Shown here: piece by piece, positions 52,373 to 60,794 of the stretch | Layout: each line of letters opens with the position of its first letter | Numbering within the stretch: the first letter of the stretch is position 1 | From: Spirochaetota bacterium | GTDB taxonomy: Bacteria; Spirochaetota; GWB1-36-13; JAKPDD01 | Assembly: GCA_029552945.1 (NCBI GenBank) | Contig: JAKPDD010000026.1 | Coordinates: forward strand, 1 to 60,794 | DNA: 60,794 nucleotides | Direction: 5' to 3' | The notes under the pieces: generated by a model | Databases searched by the model: none | What the model was told of the DNA's origin: nothing | The model's input: only the letters and a program-made list of their open reading frames with translations | Translations under genes and position numbers: made by a program

Positions 52373-53641
52373 GTGACTCTTTCTCAGATAATTTTAAAAA
52401 AATTTGGATCAGAAATAAATTTTGAGGAAATATCAACAGATACTCGTACAATAAAACCTAATTCTATTTTTTTAGCACTAAAAGGAAATAACTTTGATGG
52501 TAATCTTTTTGTTGAAGATGCATATAAAAAAGGTGCAAAAGCTGCTATAATAAACTCAGAATATGTCAAAAGATATTCTTATCTTCCTATAACTTTAATA
52601 GGAGTAAAAGATACTTTAGAAACATATCAGGAAATTGCAAAAGAATATATAAAATCAAAAAAAATAACTAAAATAGGCATAACTGGCACAAGTGGAAAAA
52701 CTACAACAAAAGAATTATTAAAAGCAATTTTATCAACAAAATATAATGTATTTGCAAATGAGGGAAATCTTAATAACCAGATAGGAGTACCATTTTCTAT
52801 TCTTAACATAAAGGATGAAGATATTGCTGTAATAGAGATGGGAACTGGTAAACCATCTGATATTGAAAGACTTACTTGGATATTTGAACCTGATATAGGA
52901 ATAGTAACAAGCATCGGAGAAGCACATATAGAGTATTTCGGGAGTATTGAAAATATAGCAAAAGAAAAGTCAGATATAACTAAATATGGAGCAAAAGGAA
53001 TAACTATTAAAAAAATAGAATATGAATATTTTAAAAATTATAAAAAAATTGGACTTGAAGTTTTTAAAGATATTATTGAAAAAAATGATCAGACATATGA
53101 TATAAAAATAGATAAAAAATACTTTAACTTTAAATTCTGGGGTGAGTATAACTTATATAACCTTGCTATCGCTGTTTATGTTAGCAAAATGTTTGGTATT
53201 GATGAAGATCTTATAATAAAAGGGGTAGAAAACGTTACAATACCACCATTACGATGGCAGAAAATTGAAAAAAATGATATTGAATATATACTTGACTGTT
53301 ATAATGCTAACCCTCTTTCAATAAAGGAGGCATTAAAGTCTTTTGATAAAATAAAAACTAATAAAAATAAAGTAGTAATATTAGGTGATATGTTAGAACT
53401 TGGGGACTTATCTTCATTATTGCATGCTGAATTAGGACATTTTATAAATAGCCTTAATATTGATTCTTTCATATTTTTTGGTAAATATATTGAAAACACT
53501 TTTAAAATTTGCAATAAAGAAAAATATTATTTCAATGATAAAACAAAATTAAAAAAATTTATATCTTCTTATATCGATAAAAACAAGATTGTTTTACTTA
53601 AAGGTTCAAGGGGAATGAGACTTGAGGAAATAATATCTTAA
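52373..53641 (+). CDS. murF: UDP-MurNAc-tripeptide--D-Ala-D-Ala ligase
   Basis: This 422-residue cytoplasmic ATP-dependent ligase adds the D-Ala-D-Ala made by Ddl to the peptidoglycan precursor. S-T-D-T-R-T at the start, the P-loop I-T-G-T-S-G-K-T-T-T-K-E, N-L-N-N-Q-I-G-V-P, E-M-G-T-G-K-P-S-D-I and D-C-Y-N-A-N-P are MurF hallmarks. I start at GTG 52373, with AAAAGG (52359-52364) ahead. The open frame extends further upstream, but that part is the tRNA. It ends at a strong shared terminator. Confidence 0.93.
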   Translation: MTLSQIILKKFGSEINFEEISTDTRTIKPNSIFLALKGNNFDGNLFVEDAYKKGAKAAIINSEYVKRYSYLPITLIGVKDTLETYQEIAKEYIKSKKITKIGITGTSGKTTTKELLKAILSTKYNVFANEGNLNNQIGVPFSILNIKDEDIAVIEMGTGKPSDIERLTWIFEPDIGIVTSIGEAHIEYFGSIENIAKEKSDITKYGAKGITIKKIEYEYFKNYKKIGLEVFKDIIEKNDQTYDIKIDKKYFNFKFWGEYNLYNLAIAVYVSKMFGIDEDLIIKGVENVTIPPLRWQKIEKNDIEYILDCYNANPLSIKEALKSFDKIKTNKNKVVILGDMLELGDLSSLLHAELGHFINSLNIDSFIFFGKYIENTFKICNKEKYYFNDKTKLKKFISSYIDKNKIVLLKGSRGMRLEEIIS

Positions 53642-53647
53642 ATATAA

Positions 53648-53676
53648 AAAAGCCCCATAAAGGGGCTTATTTTTTA
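53648..53676. terminator. Bidirectional terminator between murF and the PII gene
   Basis: AAGCCCC (53650-53656) and GGGGCTT (53662-53668) form a 7-bp stem with a 5-base loop, flanked by A-run and T-run, serving both convergent genes. Confidence 0.88.
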
Positions 53677-54015
53677 TCCTATTGCAACAGGTCCCTCTTC
53701 TTTAGTTCTTACTCTTATACAACGCTCAATAGGTAAAACAAATATTTTTCCATCACCTATATTACCAGTAAATGCACTTTCAAGTATTGTATTTATTGTA
53801 ATATCTACAAAATTATCGTTTACTGCTATTTCAAGCCTTACTTTTTTTATTAAATTAACCTCTGTTTTAATACCCCTATAGGCTTCTGGATAACCACCCT
53901 GTTGTCCACAACCTATAGCGTTTGTAACAGTCATTTTTGCTACCCCAGCTGCTGTTAGTGCTTGTTTTACATCAGTTAATTTTTCTGGTCTTATTATTGC
54001 AATTATCAGTTTCAT
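53674..54015 (-). CDS. PII nitrogen-regulatory protein (GlnB/GlnK family)
   Basis: This 113-residue trimeric signal protein senses ATP/ADP and 2-oxoglutarate. It aligns without gaps to E. coli GlnB over the first 60 residues: [10 protein letters not shown], a T-loop with [14 protein letters not shown], then T-G-x-I-G-D-G-K-I-F-V and R-I-R-T-like R-V-R-T near the end. Position 51, where GlnB is uridylylated on Tyr, is Thr here, so control by that modification is not expected. AAAGGAGG precedes the ATG. It is next to amt, so the likely partner is the ammonium channel. Confidence 0.93.
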   Translation of the reverse strand: MKLIIAIIRPEKLTDVKQALTAAGVAKMTVTNAIGCGQQGGYPEAYRGIKTEVNLIKKVRLEIAVNDNFVDITINTILESAFTGNIGDGKIFVLPIERCIRVRTKEEGPVAIG

Positions 54016-54035
54016 AATAACCTCCTTTATTTTAA

Positions 54036-55388
54036 TTATTTAGTTAAAAATGATTGAAAGTCTGGGTATGCTTCCTGGCCATGTTCACCTATATCTAATC
54101 CCATTAATTCTTCATCTCTGCTTACTCTTATACCTATAGTCCACTTTAATATCAACCATACTATAGTGCTTATAATAAATACGAAGATACCCACACTTAC
54201 TACTCCAATAAACTGATTAATTAATAGCTTAAAACCACCTCCAAAAAATAGTCCATTTCCAGTATTAGTACCAGTTATACCATCTTTTGCAAATAAACCT
54301 ACAGCTAATGTTCCAAATATACCGTTAACAAGGTGAACTGATAAAGCTCCAACAGGATCATCAATCTTAATTTTATCAAAACTAATTACACTTATCACTA
54401 CTAAAATACCTGCTATAATTCCTATAATTGCAGAGGAATAAACATCTACAAATGCACAACCTGCAGTTATTGCTACTAAACCAGCTAAACATCCATTAAT
54501 TATCATAGTAAGATCTGGCTTTCCCTGAATTAACCATGAAGTAATAGTTGAAGATATTATAGCCATTATTGCAGCAGTATTTGTTGTAATAAATATATGA
54601 GATATAGCAGAACCATCCCCAACACTCATAGTAGATCCAGGATTAAAACCAAACCATCCAAACCATAATATAAGTCCCCCTAATGTCACAAGAGAAAGAT
54701 TATGTCCCATAATAGGCCTTACTTCCCCATTAGGCAAATATTTACCAAGGCGAGGACCTAAAATCAATACACCAGCTAAAGATGCCCAACCACCAACAGA
54801 GTGAACAACGGTTGAACCTGCAAAGTCAAACATACCTAGAGTCTGTAAAAATCCACCACCCCAAATCCAGTGTCCTACAATTGGATAAACAAACCCAACT
54901 AGGAGTAAAGAAAATATTATAAATGATATGAATTTTATCCTTTCTGCAACTGCACCTGAAACTATTGTTGCTGCTGTTCCTGCAAATACAAGTTGAAAAA
55001 AGAACTTAGCCCATAAAGGAACTTGTGTCCAACTAATTGCACTATATCCTTCATCAACACCACTATTTACAAAAAATAGATTAGTTAATCCTATAAATCC
55101 ATTACCATCTCCAAACATAATACCCCAACCTATAAACCAGAACATTAAACTTGATAAAGCAAATACAATAAAGTTTTTTGCCAATATATTTACAGTATTT
55201 TTTGATCTTGCAAGACCAGATTCAACCATAGCAAATCCAGTATTCATAAAGAATACCAATAATCCTGTTATTAGCACCCAAACTGTGTCTATCGCTATCG
55301 ACACTTTTTTAACGTCTATTTCACCTGATGCATAAGCAGCAGGAACTATAAGGGTTATTAGTAACCCTAAGTATAACCATCTTTTCAT
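54036..55388 (-). CDS. amt: Ammonium transporter Amt
   Basis: This 450-residue inner-membrane ammonium channel begins with a cleavable-looking signal (1-20, ending A-Y-A-S), as in E. coli AmtB. Eleven hydrophobic helices follow. The twin pore histidines are retained in [13 protein letters not shown] and [11 protein letters not shown], and the outer-gate W-x-x-F-N-P region reads G-W-F-G-F-N-P-G-S. It is transcribed ahead of the PII gene, 20 bases apart. GGAGGAG precedes the ATG. Confidence 0.95.
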   Translation of the reverse strand: MKRWLYLGLLITLIVPAAYASGEIDVKKVSIAIDTVWVLITGLLVFFMNTGFAMVESGLARSKNTVNILAKNFIVFALSSLMFWFIGWGIMFGDGNGFIGLTNLFFVNSGVDEGYSAISWTQVPLWAKFFFQLVFAGTAATIVSGAVAERIKFISFIIFSLLLVGFVYPIVGHWIWGGGFLQTLGMFDFAGSTVVHSVGGWASLAGVLILGPRLGKYLPNGEVRPIMGHNLSLVTLGGLILWFGWFGFNPGSTMSVGDGSAISHIFITTNTAAIMAIISSTITSWLIQGKPDLTMIINGCLAGLVAITAGCAFVDVYSSAIIGIIAGILVVISVISFDKIKIDDPVGALSVHLVNGIFGTLAVGLFAKDGITGTNTGNGLFFGGGFKLLINQFIGVVSVGIFVFIISTIVWLILKWTIGIRVSRDEELMGLDIGEHGQEAYPDFQSFLTK

Positions 55389-55693
55389 GATCTCCTCCTC
55401 TTATTTTCATAAAGATGATTATTATAATGAAAAATTCATACCAATAATTATTATTAATAAAAAGATTTGATAATCAAAAGTTTATATTTAATTTAACATA
55501 AAAAGATTAAATTAAATGATTAAATTTTAATCAAAATCATATTTTAAATGATTAGAAAATAAACAAATAGAAGATTTTTAAAGTAACAGATTAATTTAAA
55601 ATATAAAATAAATTAATTTAAAATGATTCAGAACAAAAAATAAAGAAACAACAGAGAAATTTAATTTCCCTGTTGTATAGATGTATAACAATC
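55389..55693. other. Intergenic region upstream of amt, containing a terminator
   Basis: 305 bases of AT-rich sequence should hold the amt promoter. I do not find a convincing sigma-54 (-24/-12) site. The only clear element is the hairpin at 55648-55676 that ends the upstream membrane-protein gene. Confidence 0.5.
55640..55678 (-). terminator. Terminator of the small membrane protein gene
   Basis: ACAACAG (55648-55654) pairs with CTGTTGT (55670-55676), with an inner A/T stem. On the minus strand it runs into a T-rich stretch. It lies just past the stop of the gene at 55694. Confidence 0.65.
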
Positions 55694-56017
55694 TTAACTA
55701 TTTTTCTTTACCTGCAATAGCCCAATACCTATAAAAACAATGCCTCCAATTAAGCCTATCCATCCAACAAGTGAAAGTAGTTTTCCTAAACTATTCGATA
55801 ATTTACCCAAAAGAGTAAATATACCAAGCAGGATTAAAACAAAACCAAGAAATGTTTTTTTCTTTATATAAGTCAAACCAAGTAGTATAAGTATTACACC
55901 TAATATCCAGTAAAACAAAAAGAAAGTTGTCAATACTTTAACAAACAATATTATTATCCCAATTATAAAAAGTAAGAGTCCCCAGGTTATATAGTTTACA
56001 GCATCTTTTCTATTCAT
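55694..56017 (-). CDS. Small multi-pass membrane protein of unknown function
   Basis: This 107-residue hydrophobic protein has about four membrane helices (near 9-26, 29-48, 54-68 and 84-101) and short charged ends. Glycine-rich helices of this kind occur in many small DUF families, and I do not recognise one. AGGAGG precedes the ATG. It lies on its own between amt and the hydrogenase operon. Confidence 0.55.
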   Translation of the reverse strand: MNRKDAVNYITWGLLLFIIGIIILFVKVLTTFFLFYWILGVILILLGLTYIKKKTFLGFVLILLGIFTLLGKLSNSLGKLLSLVGWIGLIGGIVFIGIGLLQVKKNS

Positions 56018-56147
56018 AAAACCTCCTTAATTTAATTTTTTAACTTTAATTTAAAATATTAACAATTTTTGTAATTTTAATAAAATTTTTTAATTAAAAA
56101 TTTAAAATATCAATATATAAGACTATAAACTTCAAATACAGGTAATA

Positions 56148-57905
56148 TTAATAAAGTACTTTTTTAAAATAATGTGTATGCAATAATTTATGAGACTTTT
56201 CACTAAGTGGCTTACCCAGATATTTTTCATAAAGCTCAATAATATATGGGTTTTTATGCGATTTTCTTATTTCTTTATGCCTATCCTCATGATATATTGC
56301 TCTTGCTCTTGCTCTTATTATATCAAGATTGCCATGGTGATATGGTTGGCCACCACCACCTATACACCCACCTGGGCATGCCATTATTTCTATAGCATGG
56401 TAGTTTGACTTTCCACTCTTTATCTCTTCTAAAAGTTTTCTTGCATTACCAAGACCATATGAAATACCAATGTTAAGTTCAAATCCCCCAAAGTTTACTG
56501 ATGCAGTTCTTATTCCTTCATCACTTCTTAACTGTCTAAACTCAACGTCTCTTAACTCTTTTCCAGTATACCACTCATAAGCAGTTCTTACAGCAGCTTC
56601 TATTACACCACCTGTTACACCAAAAATTACCCCTGCTCCAGTTGACTCCCCTAACGGCTTATCAAAGTCCTCTTCAGGTAACGACATAAAGTCAATATTT
56701 GCCTGTTTTATTAACCTCGCAAGTTCTCTGGTAGTTATTGATATATCTACATCTGGATTTCCATTTACTTTAAACTCAGGTCTACTTGCTTCATACTTTT
56801 TAGCAAGACATGGCATTACTGATACAACAACTATTTTTTCTCGTGGAACTTGAAGTATATCGGCAAAATATGACTTTGCTATTGCACCAAACATCTGTTG
56901 AGGTGATTTGGCTGTTGATGGCATATCTATTAATTCAGGGAAATGGTGCTCAAAAAACTTTATCCATGCAGGACAGCATGATGTAAGTATTGGTAACCTA
57001 ACAGATTTATCACCATTTAAAAACCTTGTTAATCTATCAAGAAACTCAGATGCCTCCTCCATTATTGTAAGGTCAGCAGCAAAATCAGTATCAAACACAT
57101 AATCAAAACCTAACCTTTTTAATGCAGCAACCATTTTACCTGTAACAGATGTCCCAGGCTCAAGCCCAAACTCTTCACCCAGTGCTGCTCTTACTGCAGG
57201 TGCTGTTTGAACTATTACAATCTTATTTGGATTTGCAATAGCGTTTATAACATCCCATGAATAGTCAACTTCAGTTAAAGCTCCTGTTGGGCATACAGCA
57301 ACACACTGCCCACAATATGTACATGTTGTATCTTCAAGGTTCTTTTCAAAAAATGTTGCAACAACTGAATTAAATCCCCTGTTAATTCCAGATAATACAC
57401 CAACAGTCTGGACCTCATTACACATAGTCTCACACCTTCTACACATAACACACTTATCCATATCTCTTATTATTGATGGTGAATAATCTTTTCTATATCT
57501 TGACATCTCACCTTCAAACTCTATCTTTCTTATAGCAAACTCTTCAGCAAGTTCCTGCAGCTCACATTCTCCAGACTTTGCACATGTTAAACACTCTTTA
57601 GGATGATCAGATAAGAGTAATTCGAGAACAATTTTTCTTGCGTTTAAAGCTCTTATTGAATTAGTTATTACTTTCATTCCATCAAAAACTGGTGTTGAAC
57701 ATGAAGGTGCAAGGTTTTTTCTTCCCTCAACTTCAACAACACATACACGACATGAAGCTGCTTTATTTACCATCTTTATATCATGAAGATCAAGATGGCA
57801 TAATGTAGGTATTTTTATACCAATTTTTTTTGCAGCCTCAAGTATTGTAATACCTTTTTCAACTTCTATTGTTTTACCATCTATTGTAACTTTACATTTC
57901 TCCAT
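56148..57905 (-). CDS. NAD-linked [FeFe]-hydrogenase catalytic subunit (HydA/HndD type)
   Basis: This 585-residue cytoplasmic enzyme evolves or oxidises H2. A plant-type [2Fe-2S] domain (about 1-80) is followed by the His-Cys [4Fe-4S] site D-H-P-K-E-C-L-T-C, then two ferredoxin clusters (C-V-M-C-R-R-C and C-T-Y-C-G-Q-C-V-A-V-C-P). The H-cluster domain has all three signatures: T-S-C-C-P-A-W near 308, M-P-C-L-A-K-K-Y-E, and M-A-C-P-G-G-C-I-G-G-G-G-Q-P near 507-520. With the three following genes it forms a flavin-based, probably electron-bifurcating complex using NADH and reduced ferredoxin. Confidence 0.95.
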   Translation of the reverse strand: MEKCKVTIDGKTIEVEKGITILEAAKKIGIKIPTLCHLDLHDIKMVNKAASCRVCVVEVEGRKNLAPSCSTPVFDGMKVITNSIRALNARKIVLELLLSDHPKECLTCAKSGECELQELAEEFAIRKIEFEGEMSRYRKDYSPSIIRDMDKCVMCRRCETMCNEVQTVGVLSGINRGFNSVVATFFEKNLEDTTCTYCGQCVAVCPTGALTEVDYSWDVINAIANPNKIVIVQTAPAVRAALGEEFGLEPGTSVTGKMVAALKRLGFDYVFDTDFAADLTIMEEASEFLDRLTRFLNGDKSVRLPILTSCCPAWIKFFEHHFPELIDMPSTAKSPQQMFGAIAKSYFADILQVPREKIVVVSVMPCLAKKYEASRPEFKVNGNPDVDISITTRELARLIKQANIDFMSLPEEDFDKPLGESTGAGVIFGVTGGVIEAAVRTAYEWYTGKELRDVEFRQLRSDEGIRTASVNFGGFELNIGISYGLGNARKLLEEIKSGKSNYHAIEIMACPGGCIGGGGQPYHHGNLDIIRARARAIYHEDRHKEIRKSHKNPYIIELYEKYLGKPLSEKSHKLLHTHYFKKVLY

Positions 57906-57916
57906 TTTTTAAACCC

Positions 57917-59656
57917 CTATTTTTTATAAATAGCATCAAACTTACATGTATTATAACATGCCCCACACTTGATACATTTATCCTGATCAATAGTATGAGG
58001 TTCCCTTACTTTCCCGCTTATTGCATATACAGGACATACCCTTACACACGCTGTACATCCTACACACTTATTATGGTCAATAATATACCTTATTAACTCT
58101 TTACACTGTCCTGATGGACAACTTTTTTCATTAACATGAGCTACATATTCATCCCAAAAGTTTGTTATAGTAGATAAAACTGGATTAGGTGCAGTCTGTC
58201 CCAATCCACATAAAGCTGTATCTTTAATAACATTCGATAAGTTTTTTATTTTATCAAGATCAGAAAATGTTGCTTTCCCAGATGTCACCTTCTCAAGTAG
58301 TTCATATAACCTTTTATTTCCCACTCTACAAGGCGTACACTTACCACATGATTCATCAACTGTAAACTCAAGATAGAACTTTGCAACAGCAACCATACAA
58401 TCATCTTCATCCATTACAATCATTCCACCTGAACCCATCATTGAACCTTTTGCAAGCAGTGTGTCATAATCAATTGGTGTATCAAGGTCTTTTTCAGTTA
58501 AACAGCCCCCTGATGGTCCACCTGTTTGCACAGCTTTAAACCTCTTCCCATCCTTTATACCACCACCTATGTCAAATATTATCTCTCTTAGAGTAATACC
58601 CATAGGTACCTCAATAAGTCCAACATTGTTTATTTTACCAGCAAGGGCAAAAACCTTTGTCCCTTTTGACTTTTCAGTCCCAATTTTATTAAACCAATTA
58701 GCTCCTTTGTTTATGATAACAGGAACATTTGCAAATGTCTCAACATTATTTACGTTTGTTGGTTTATCCCAGTAACCAGACTCTGCAGGATAAGGTGGTT
58801 TTGAAGTAGGTTCCCCTCTTTCACCCTCCATTGACCTTATTAAGGCAGTCTCTTCCCCACATACAAAAGCACCAGCACCATACTTTATCTCAATATCAAA
58901 ATTAAAGCCTGATCCCATAATATTATTACCTAAAAACCCATACTCTCTTGCATCTTTTATAGCTTTAGATAATCTCTTTACTGCCAATGGATACTCTGCT
59001 CTTGTATATACAAGTCCTTTATTTGAACCTATAGCATATCCGCATATTAGCATTCCTTCAATAACTGAATGTGGATCGCCTTCAAGAACTGACCTATCCA
59101 TAAAAGCACCAGGATCCCCCTCATCCGCATTACAAACAACATACTTTTGATCCGAATTCTGTTTATAAGCATATTCCCACTTAAGTCCTGTTGGGAAACC
59201 ACCACCACCCCTACCTCTTAAGCCAGACAGTTTAATTTCATTTATTACATCCATTCTTGACATTTTAAGTGCTTTAGCAAGTGCAAAATAACCATCTTTC
59301 TCAATATAATCATCTATATTTTCAGGATCTATAAATCCACAGTTTCTTAAAACTATTTTAAGTTGTTTTGATTTTTTATTTTCATGTACAAGTCTTGACA
59401 CAACCTCTCCATTAATAAGGTGCTTTTCAACAATTTCTTTGGTATCCATTGGTTTTACACCAGAATAGACAATATTATCTGGCATTATTTTAACAATAGG
59501 CCCCTGTTTACATAAACCAAAACATTCTGTCATTACAACTTTAATATCTTTTATATTATTTTCTCTTAAATAATGTTTTATATTATCAGCAATAGCCTTT
59601 GAATAATGCCCACACTTTGAAGAATTACAAACAAGACAATATCTTTGATAACTCAT
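57917..59656 (-). CDS. Hydrogenase NADH/FMN subunit (HydB/HndC, NuoF-like)
   Basis: This 579-residue diaphorase subunit has an N-terminal thioredoxin-like [2Fe-2S] domain (C-N-S-S-K-C and E-C-F-G-L-C). The NuoF core follows, with FMN/NADH motifs G-R-G-G-G-G-F-P-T-G-L-K-W and N-A-D-E-G-D-P-G-A-F-M-D. Next come an SLBB segment and the N3 cluster E-S-C-G-K-C-T-P-C-R. Two C-terminal [4Fe-4S] sites (C-V-G-C-T-A-C-V-R-V-C-P and C-I-K-C-G-A-C-Y-N-T-C-K) complete it. All ligands are present. GGAAGG precedes the ATG. Confidence 0.95.
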   Translation of the reverse strand: MSYQRYCLVCNSSKCGHYSKAIADNIKHYLRENNIKDIKVVMTECFGLCKQGPIVKIMPDNIVYSGVKPMDTKEIVEKHLINGEVVSRLVHENKKSKQLKIVLRNCGFIDPENIDDYIEKDGYFALAKALKMSRMDVINEIKLSGLRGRGGGGFPTGLKWEYAYKQNSDQKYVVCNADEGDPGAFMDRSVLEGDPHSVIEGMLICGYAIGSNKGLVYTRAEYPLAVKRLSKAIKDAREYGFLGNNIMGSGFNFDIEIKYGAGAFVCGEETALIRSMEGERGEPTSKPPYPAESGYWDKPTNVNNVETFANVPVIINKGANWFNKIGTEKSKGTKVFALAGKINNVGLIEVPMGITLREIIFDIGGGIKDGKRFKAVQTGGPSGGCLTEKDLDTPIDYDTLLAKGSMMGSGGMIVMDEDDCMVAVAKFYLEFTVDESCGKCTPCRVGNKRLYELLEKVTSGKATFSDLDKIKNLSNVIKDTALCGLGQTAPNPVLSTITNFWDEYVAHVNEKSCPSGQCKELIRYIIDHNKCVGCTACVRVCPVYAISGKVREPHTIDQDKCIKCGACYNTCKFDAIYKK

Positions 59657-59670
59657 TTTAACCTTCCTTA

Positions 59671-60045
59671 CTAAATAGTTTCATAATTTATTGGTATTAT
59701 ACCATCAACAATCTCATGATTAATTAAATACTTTTCAATTATTTCATCAATTTTATGTTCATCAACATTACCGTAAACAACTGGTTGATATCCAGGTAAA
59801 GTTATCTCTATAGTAGGTTCAAGATAGCAGTAACCCATACAACCAACATCTTTAATTATATACTCTTTTATATTCTCTTCCTCAAGTCTTTTTATAATAT
59901 AATCTTTAATATGTGATCCACCAGCTGCAATACCACATGTTGCAAGTGATATTTTGATTATTATTTTATTTAATTCAGACCTTTTATTTTTTTCTATCTC
60001 TTTTTTATGTTTAATTAATTCATCATAACTATTTATCTTCTTCAT
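59671..60045 (-). CDS. Hydrogenase accessory ferredoxin-like subunit (HndB type)
   Basis: This 124-residue thioredoxin-fold protein has A-T-C-G-I-A-A-G-G near residue 36 and G-C-M-G-Y-C-Y-L-E-P near 77. That is three cysteines rather than the four of a standard [2Fe-2S] thioredoxin-like ferredoxin. As far as I recall this is usual in HndB proteins, so a cluster may be absent or differently ligated. Its ATG overlaps the previous gene's end by 4 bases. Its presence makes this a four-subunit hnd operon rather than a three-subunit hydABC. Confidence 0.85.
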   Translation of the reverse strand: MKKINSYDELIKHKKEIEKNKRSELNKIIIKISLATCGIAAGGSHIKDYIIKRLEEENIKEYIIKDVGCMGYCYLEPTIEITLPGYQPVVYGNVDEHKIDEIIEKYLINHEIVDGIIPINYETI

Positions 60046-60530
60046 ACAACCCCCAACGCTTTATATTCAGAAATTATCTTTTCAACCATATCAACAGTAA
60101 CTTTGCCATATACTTTATCTTTTATGATTACAACAGGTGCTAAACTACAGGCACCAACACATCTTAGTCCATCTAATGAAAACAATCCATCTTTTGTAGT
60201 TTGACCTATATCTATTTCAAGCTTTCTTTTAAACTCATCCAACAATTTTGCAGCACCTCTTACATAACAAGCAGTACCAAGACATACTGATATTGGATAT
60301 TTTCCCTTTGGTGTCATTGTAAAAAATGAATAAAAAGTTACTACACCATATACTTTTGACCTTGGTATACCAAGCTTTTTTGCAACAAAAGACTGTACCT
60401 CTTCAGGAAGATACCCAAATATATCCTGAGCTTTATGAAGTACAGTAATAAGAGAGCCTTTCTTATCTTCTAATGAATCAATAAATGATTCAAGTCTTGA
60501 AAAATATGACTCCATTTTTACGTGTTTCAT
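60042..60530 (-). CDS. Hydrogenase NuoE-like subunit (HydC/HndA)
   Basis: This 162-residue first gene of the hydrogenase operon has an N-terminal helical bundle and a thioredoxin-like [2Fe-2S] domain with the four ligands in C-L-G-T-A-C and C-V-G-A-C. The Y-G-V-V-T-F-Y-S-F-F segment is typical of NuoE. It passes electrons between the flavin subunit and the hydrogenase core. Divergent from it is the small ribosomal-protein-like gene at 60706. Confidence 0.93.
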   Translation of the reverse strand: MKHVKMESYFSRLESFIDSLEDKKGSLITVLHKAQDIFGYLPEEVQSFVAKKLGIPRSKVYGVVTFYSFFTMTPKGKYPISVCLGTACYVRGAAKLLDEFKRKLEIDIGQTTKDGLFSLDGLRCVGACSLAPVVIIKDKVYGKVTVDMVEKIISEYKALGVV

Positions 60531-60705
60531 TTAAGAACCTCTTAAGAAATTTTAATCAGAATTTTTATAATTTAAATTAAATAATTATTTAATATTTTTG
60601 TCAAGTTTTAAATTATAAAATTTCATTAATAGATTTTTTTTTTATATATTTAAAGAGCTTTTTTGATATTTAATCTTAAATTAAATAAATAATTGGAGGT
60701 TATTG

Positions 60706-60794
60706 TTGGGTTCATTAAAGAAAAAAAGAAAATCAAAAATGAATAAGCATAAAAGGAAAAAAAAGTCAAGAAAAAATAGACATAAAAAGAAATA
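60706..60794 (+). CDS. Tiny basic ribosomal protein, bS22/COX24 (AURKAIP1)-like; stop codon cut by the window end
   Basis: A TTG start at 60706 has GGAGG (60695-60699) six bases upstream. The frame gives 29 residues, and the window ends after TA of the next codon, so a stop is likely there. The peptide begins (M)-G-S-L-K-K-K-R, continues K-M-N-K-H-K and ends R-H-K-K-K. It is over half Lys/Arg. This matches the AURKAIP1/COX24 domain of bS22, a roughly 30-residue small-subunit protein best known from mycobacteria, which begins M-G-S-V-I-K-K-R-R-K-R-M. It is too short for most gene finders. Confidence 0.7.
   Translation, partial: MGSLKKKRKSKMNKHKRKKKSRKNRHKKK

Noticed and set aside
55389-55693. 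Sigma-54 promoter expected for an amt gene
   Set aside because: No TGGCAC-N5-TTGC-like sequence was found in the upstream region.
1-60794. CRISPR arrays, insertion sequences, integrases or phage genes
   Set aside because: No regularly spaced repeats, transposase, integrase or phage structural motifs appear; gene content and codon use look uniform throughout.

Overview
This window is a very AT-rich bacterial chromosome segment with dense, ordinary housekeeping gene content. I see no insertion sequence, prophage, CRISPR array or other mobile element. Several features point to a flagellated, anaerobic spirochaete (Spirochaetota). They are a GreA with a huge N-terminal extension, a flagellin whose N-terminus resembles FlaB, a secreted FlaA-like protein, an FlhB with an N-terminal extension, a UPF0164-type outer-membrane protein next to ftsZ, and giant Ser/Thr-kinase/ATPase/GAF/SpoIIE proteins. 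Genus or order cannot be fixed from sequence reading alone. TTG and GTG starts are common, and in most cases they can be assigned from a clear Shine-Dalgarno site.

Layout: 1-159 is the tail of a sodium/solute symporter. 438-860 (-) is a phasin-like protein. 1174-2898 (+) holds a pyruvate-phosphate-dikinase-type regulator, nadD and a small lipoprotein. 2910-5044 (-) is a secreted cluster (FlaA-like, double E-set, anchored protein). 5138-8155 (+) is pyrD, a LysM lytic transglycosylase and a lipoprotein. 8182-10746 (-) is fba and a class B penicillin-binding protein. 10849-12731 holds a PilZ protein, a TPR protein and a LysM protein. 13059-22089 (+) holds flhB followed by a division and wall cluster: degenerate aminotransferase, murG, ddl, ftsQ, ftsA, ftsZ, UPF0164 and a J-domain protein. 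22063-22875 (-) is an isolated flagellin. 23120-28083 (+) is lysS, a GNAT-like protein and a chemoreceptor. 28293-32730 (+) is aspartokinase, murI, a SurA-like chaperone, a DUF2227-like membrane protein and a phosphoglycerate-mutase-like metalloenzyme. 32880-33158 is a TrpR-family repressor with a palindromic operator candidate.

33161-43589 (-) carries two tandem paralogous proteins of about 1720 residues. Each combines an intact Ser/Thr kinase, a P-loop ATPase, a long helical region, a GAF domain and an intact PP2C/SpoIIE phosphatase. 43926-47763 (+) is giant greA and a PAP2 phosphatase. 47841-48767 (-) is a second phasin-like protein with DUF948-like and YtxH-like partners. 48848-52103 (-) is recN, nadK and two tandem STAS anti-sigma-factor-antagonist proteins. 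A tRNA-Ser(UGA) and murF follow on the plus strand. 53674-56017 (-) is PII, amt and a small membrane protein. 56148-60530 (-) is a four-gene NAD-linked [FeFe]-hydrogenase operon of the hndABCD/electron-bifurcating type. The window ends inside the stop codon of a tiny, very basic bS22/COX24-like ribosomal protein gene.

The most interesting items are five. (1) A class-III-aminotransferase-like protein heading the murG-ftsZ cluster appears to have lost its PLP lysine. (2) The twin kinase-phosphatase giants could feed the two STAS proteins. (3) A TrpR-family gene is preceded by a perfect ACTAGT-centred palindrome. (4) The PII protein has Thr at the usual uridylylation position 51. (5) Two phasin-like paralogues have no polyhydroxyalkanoate genes in view.
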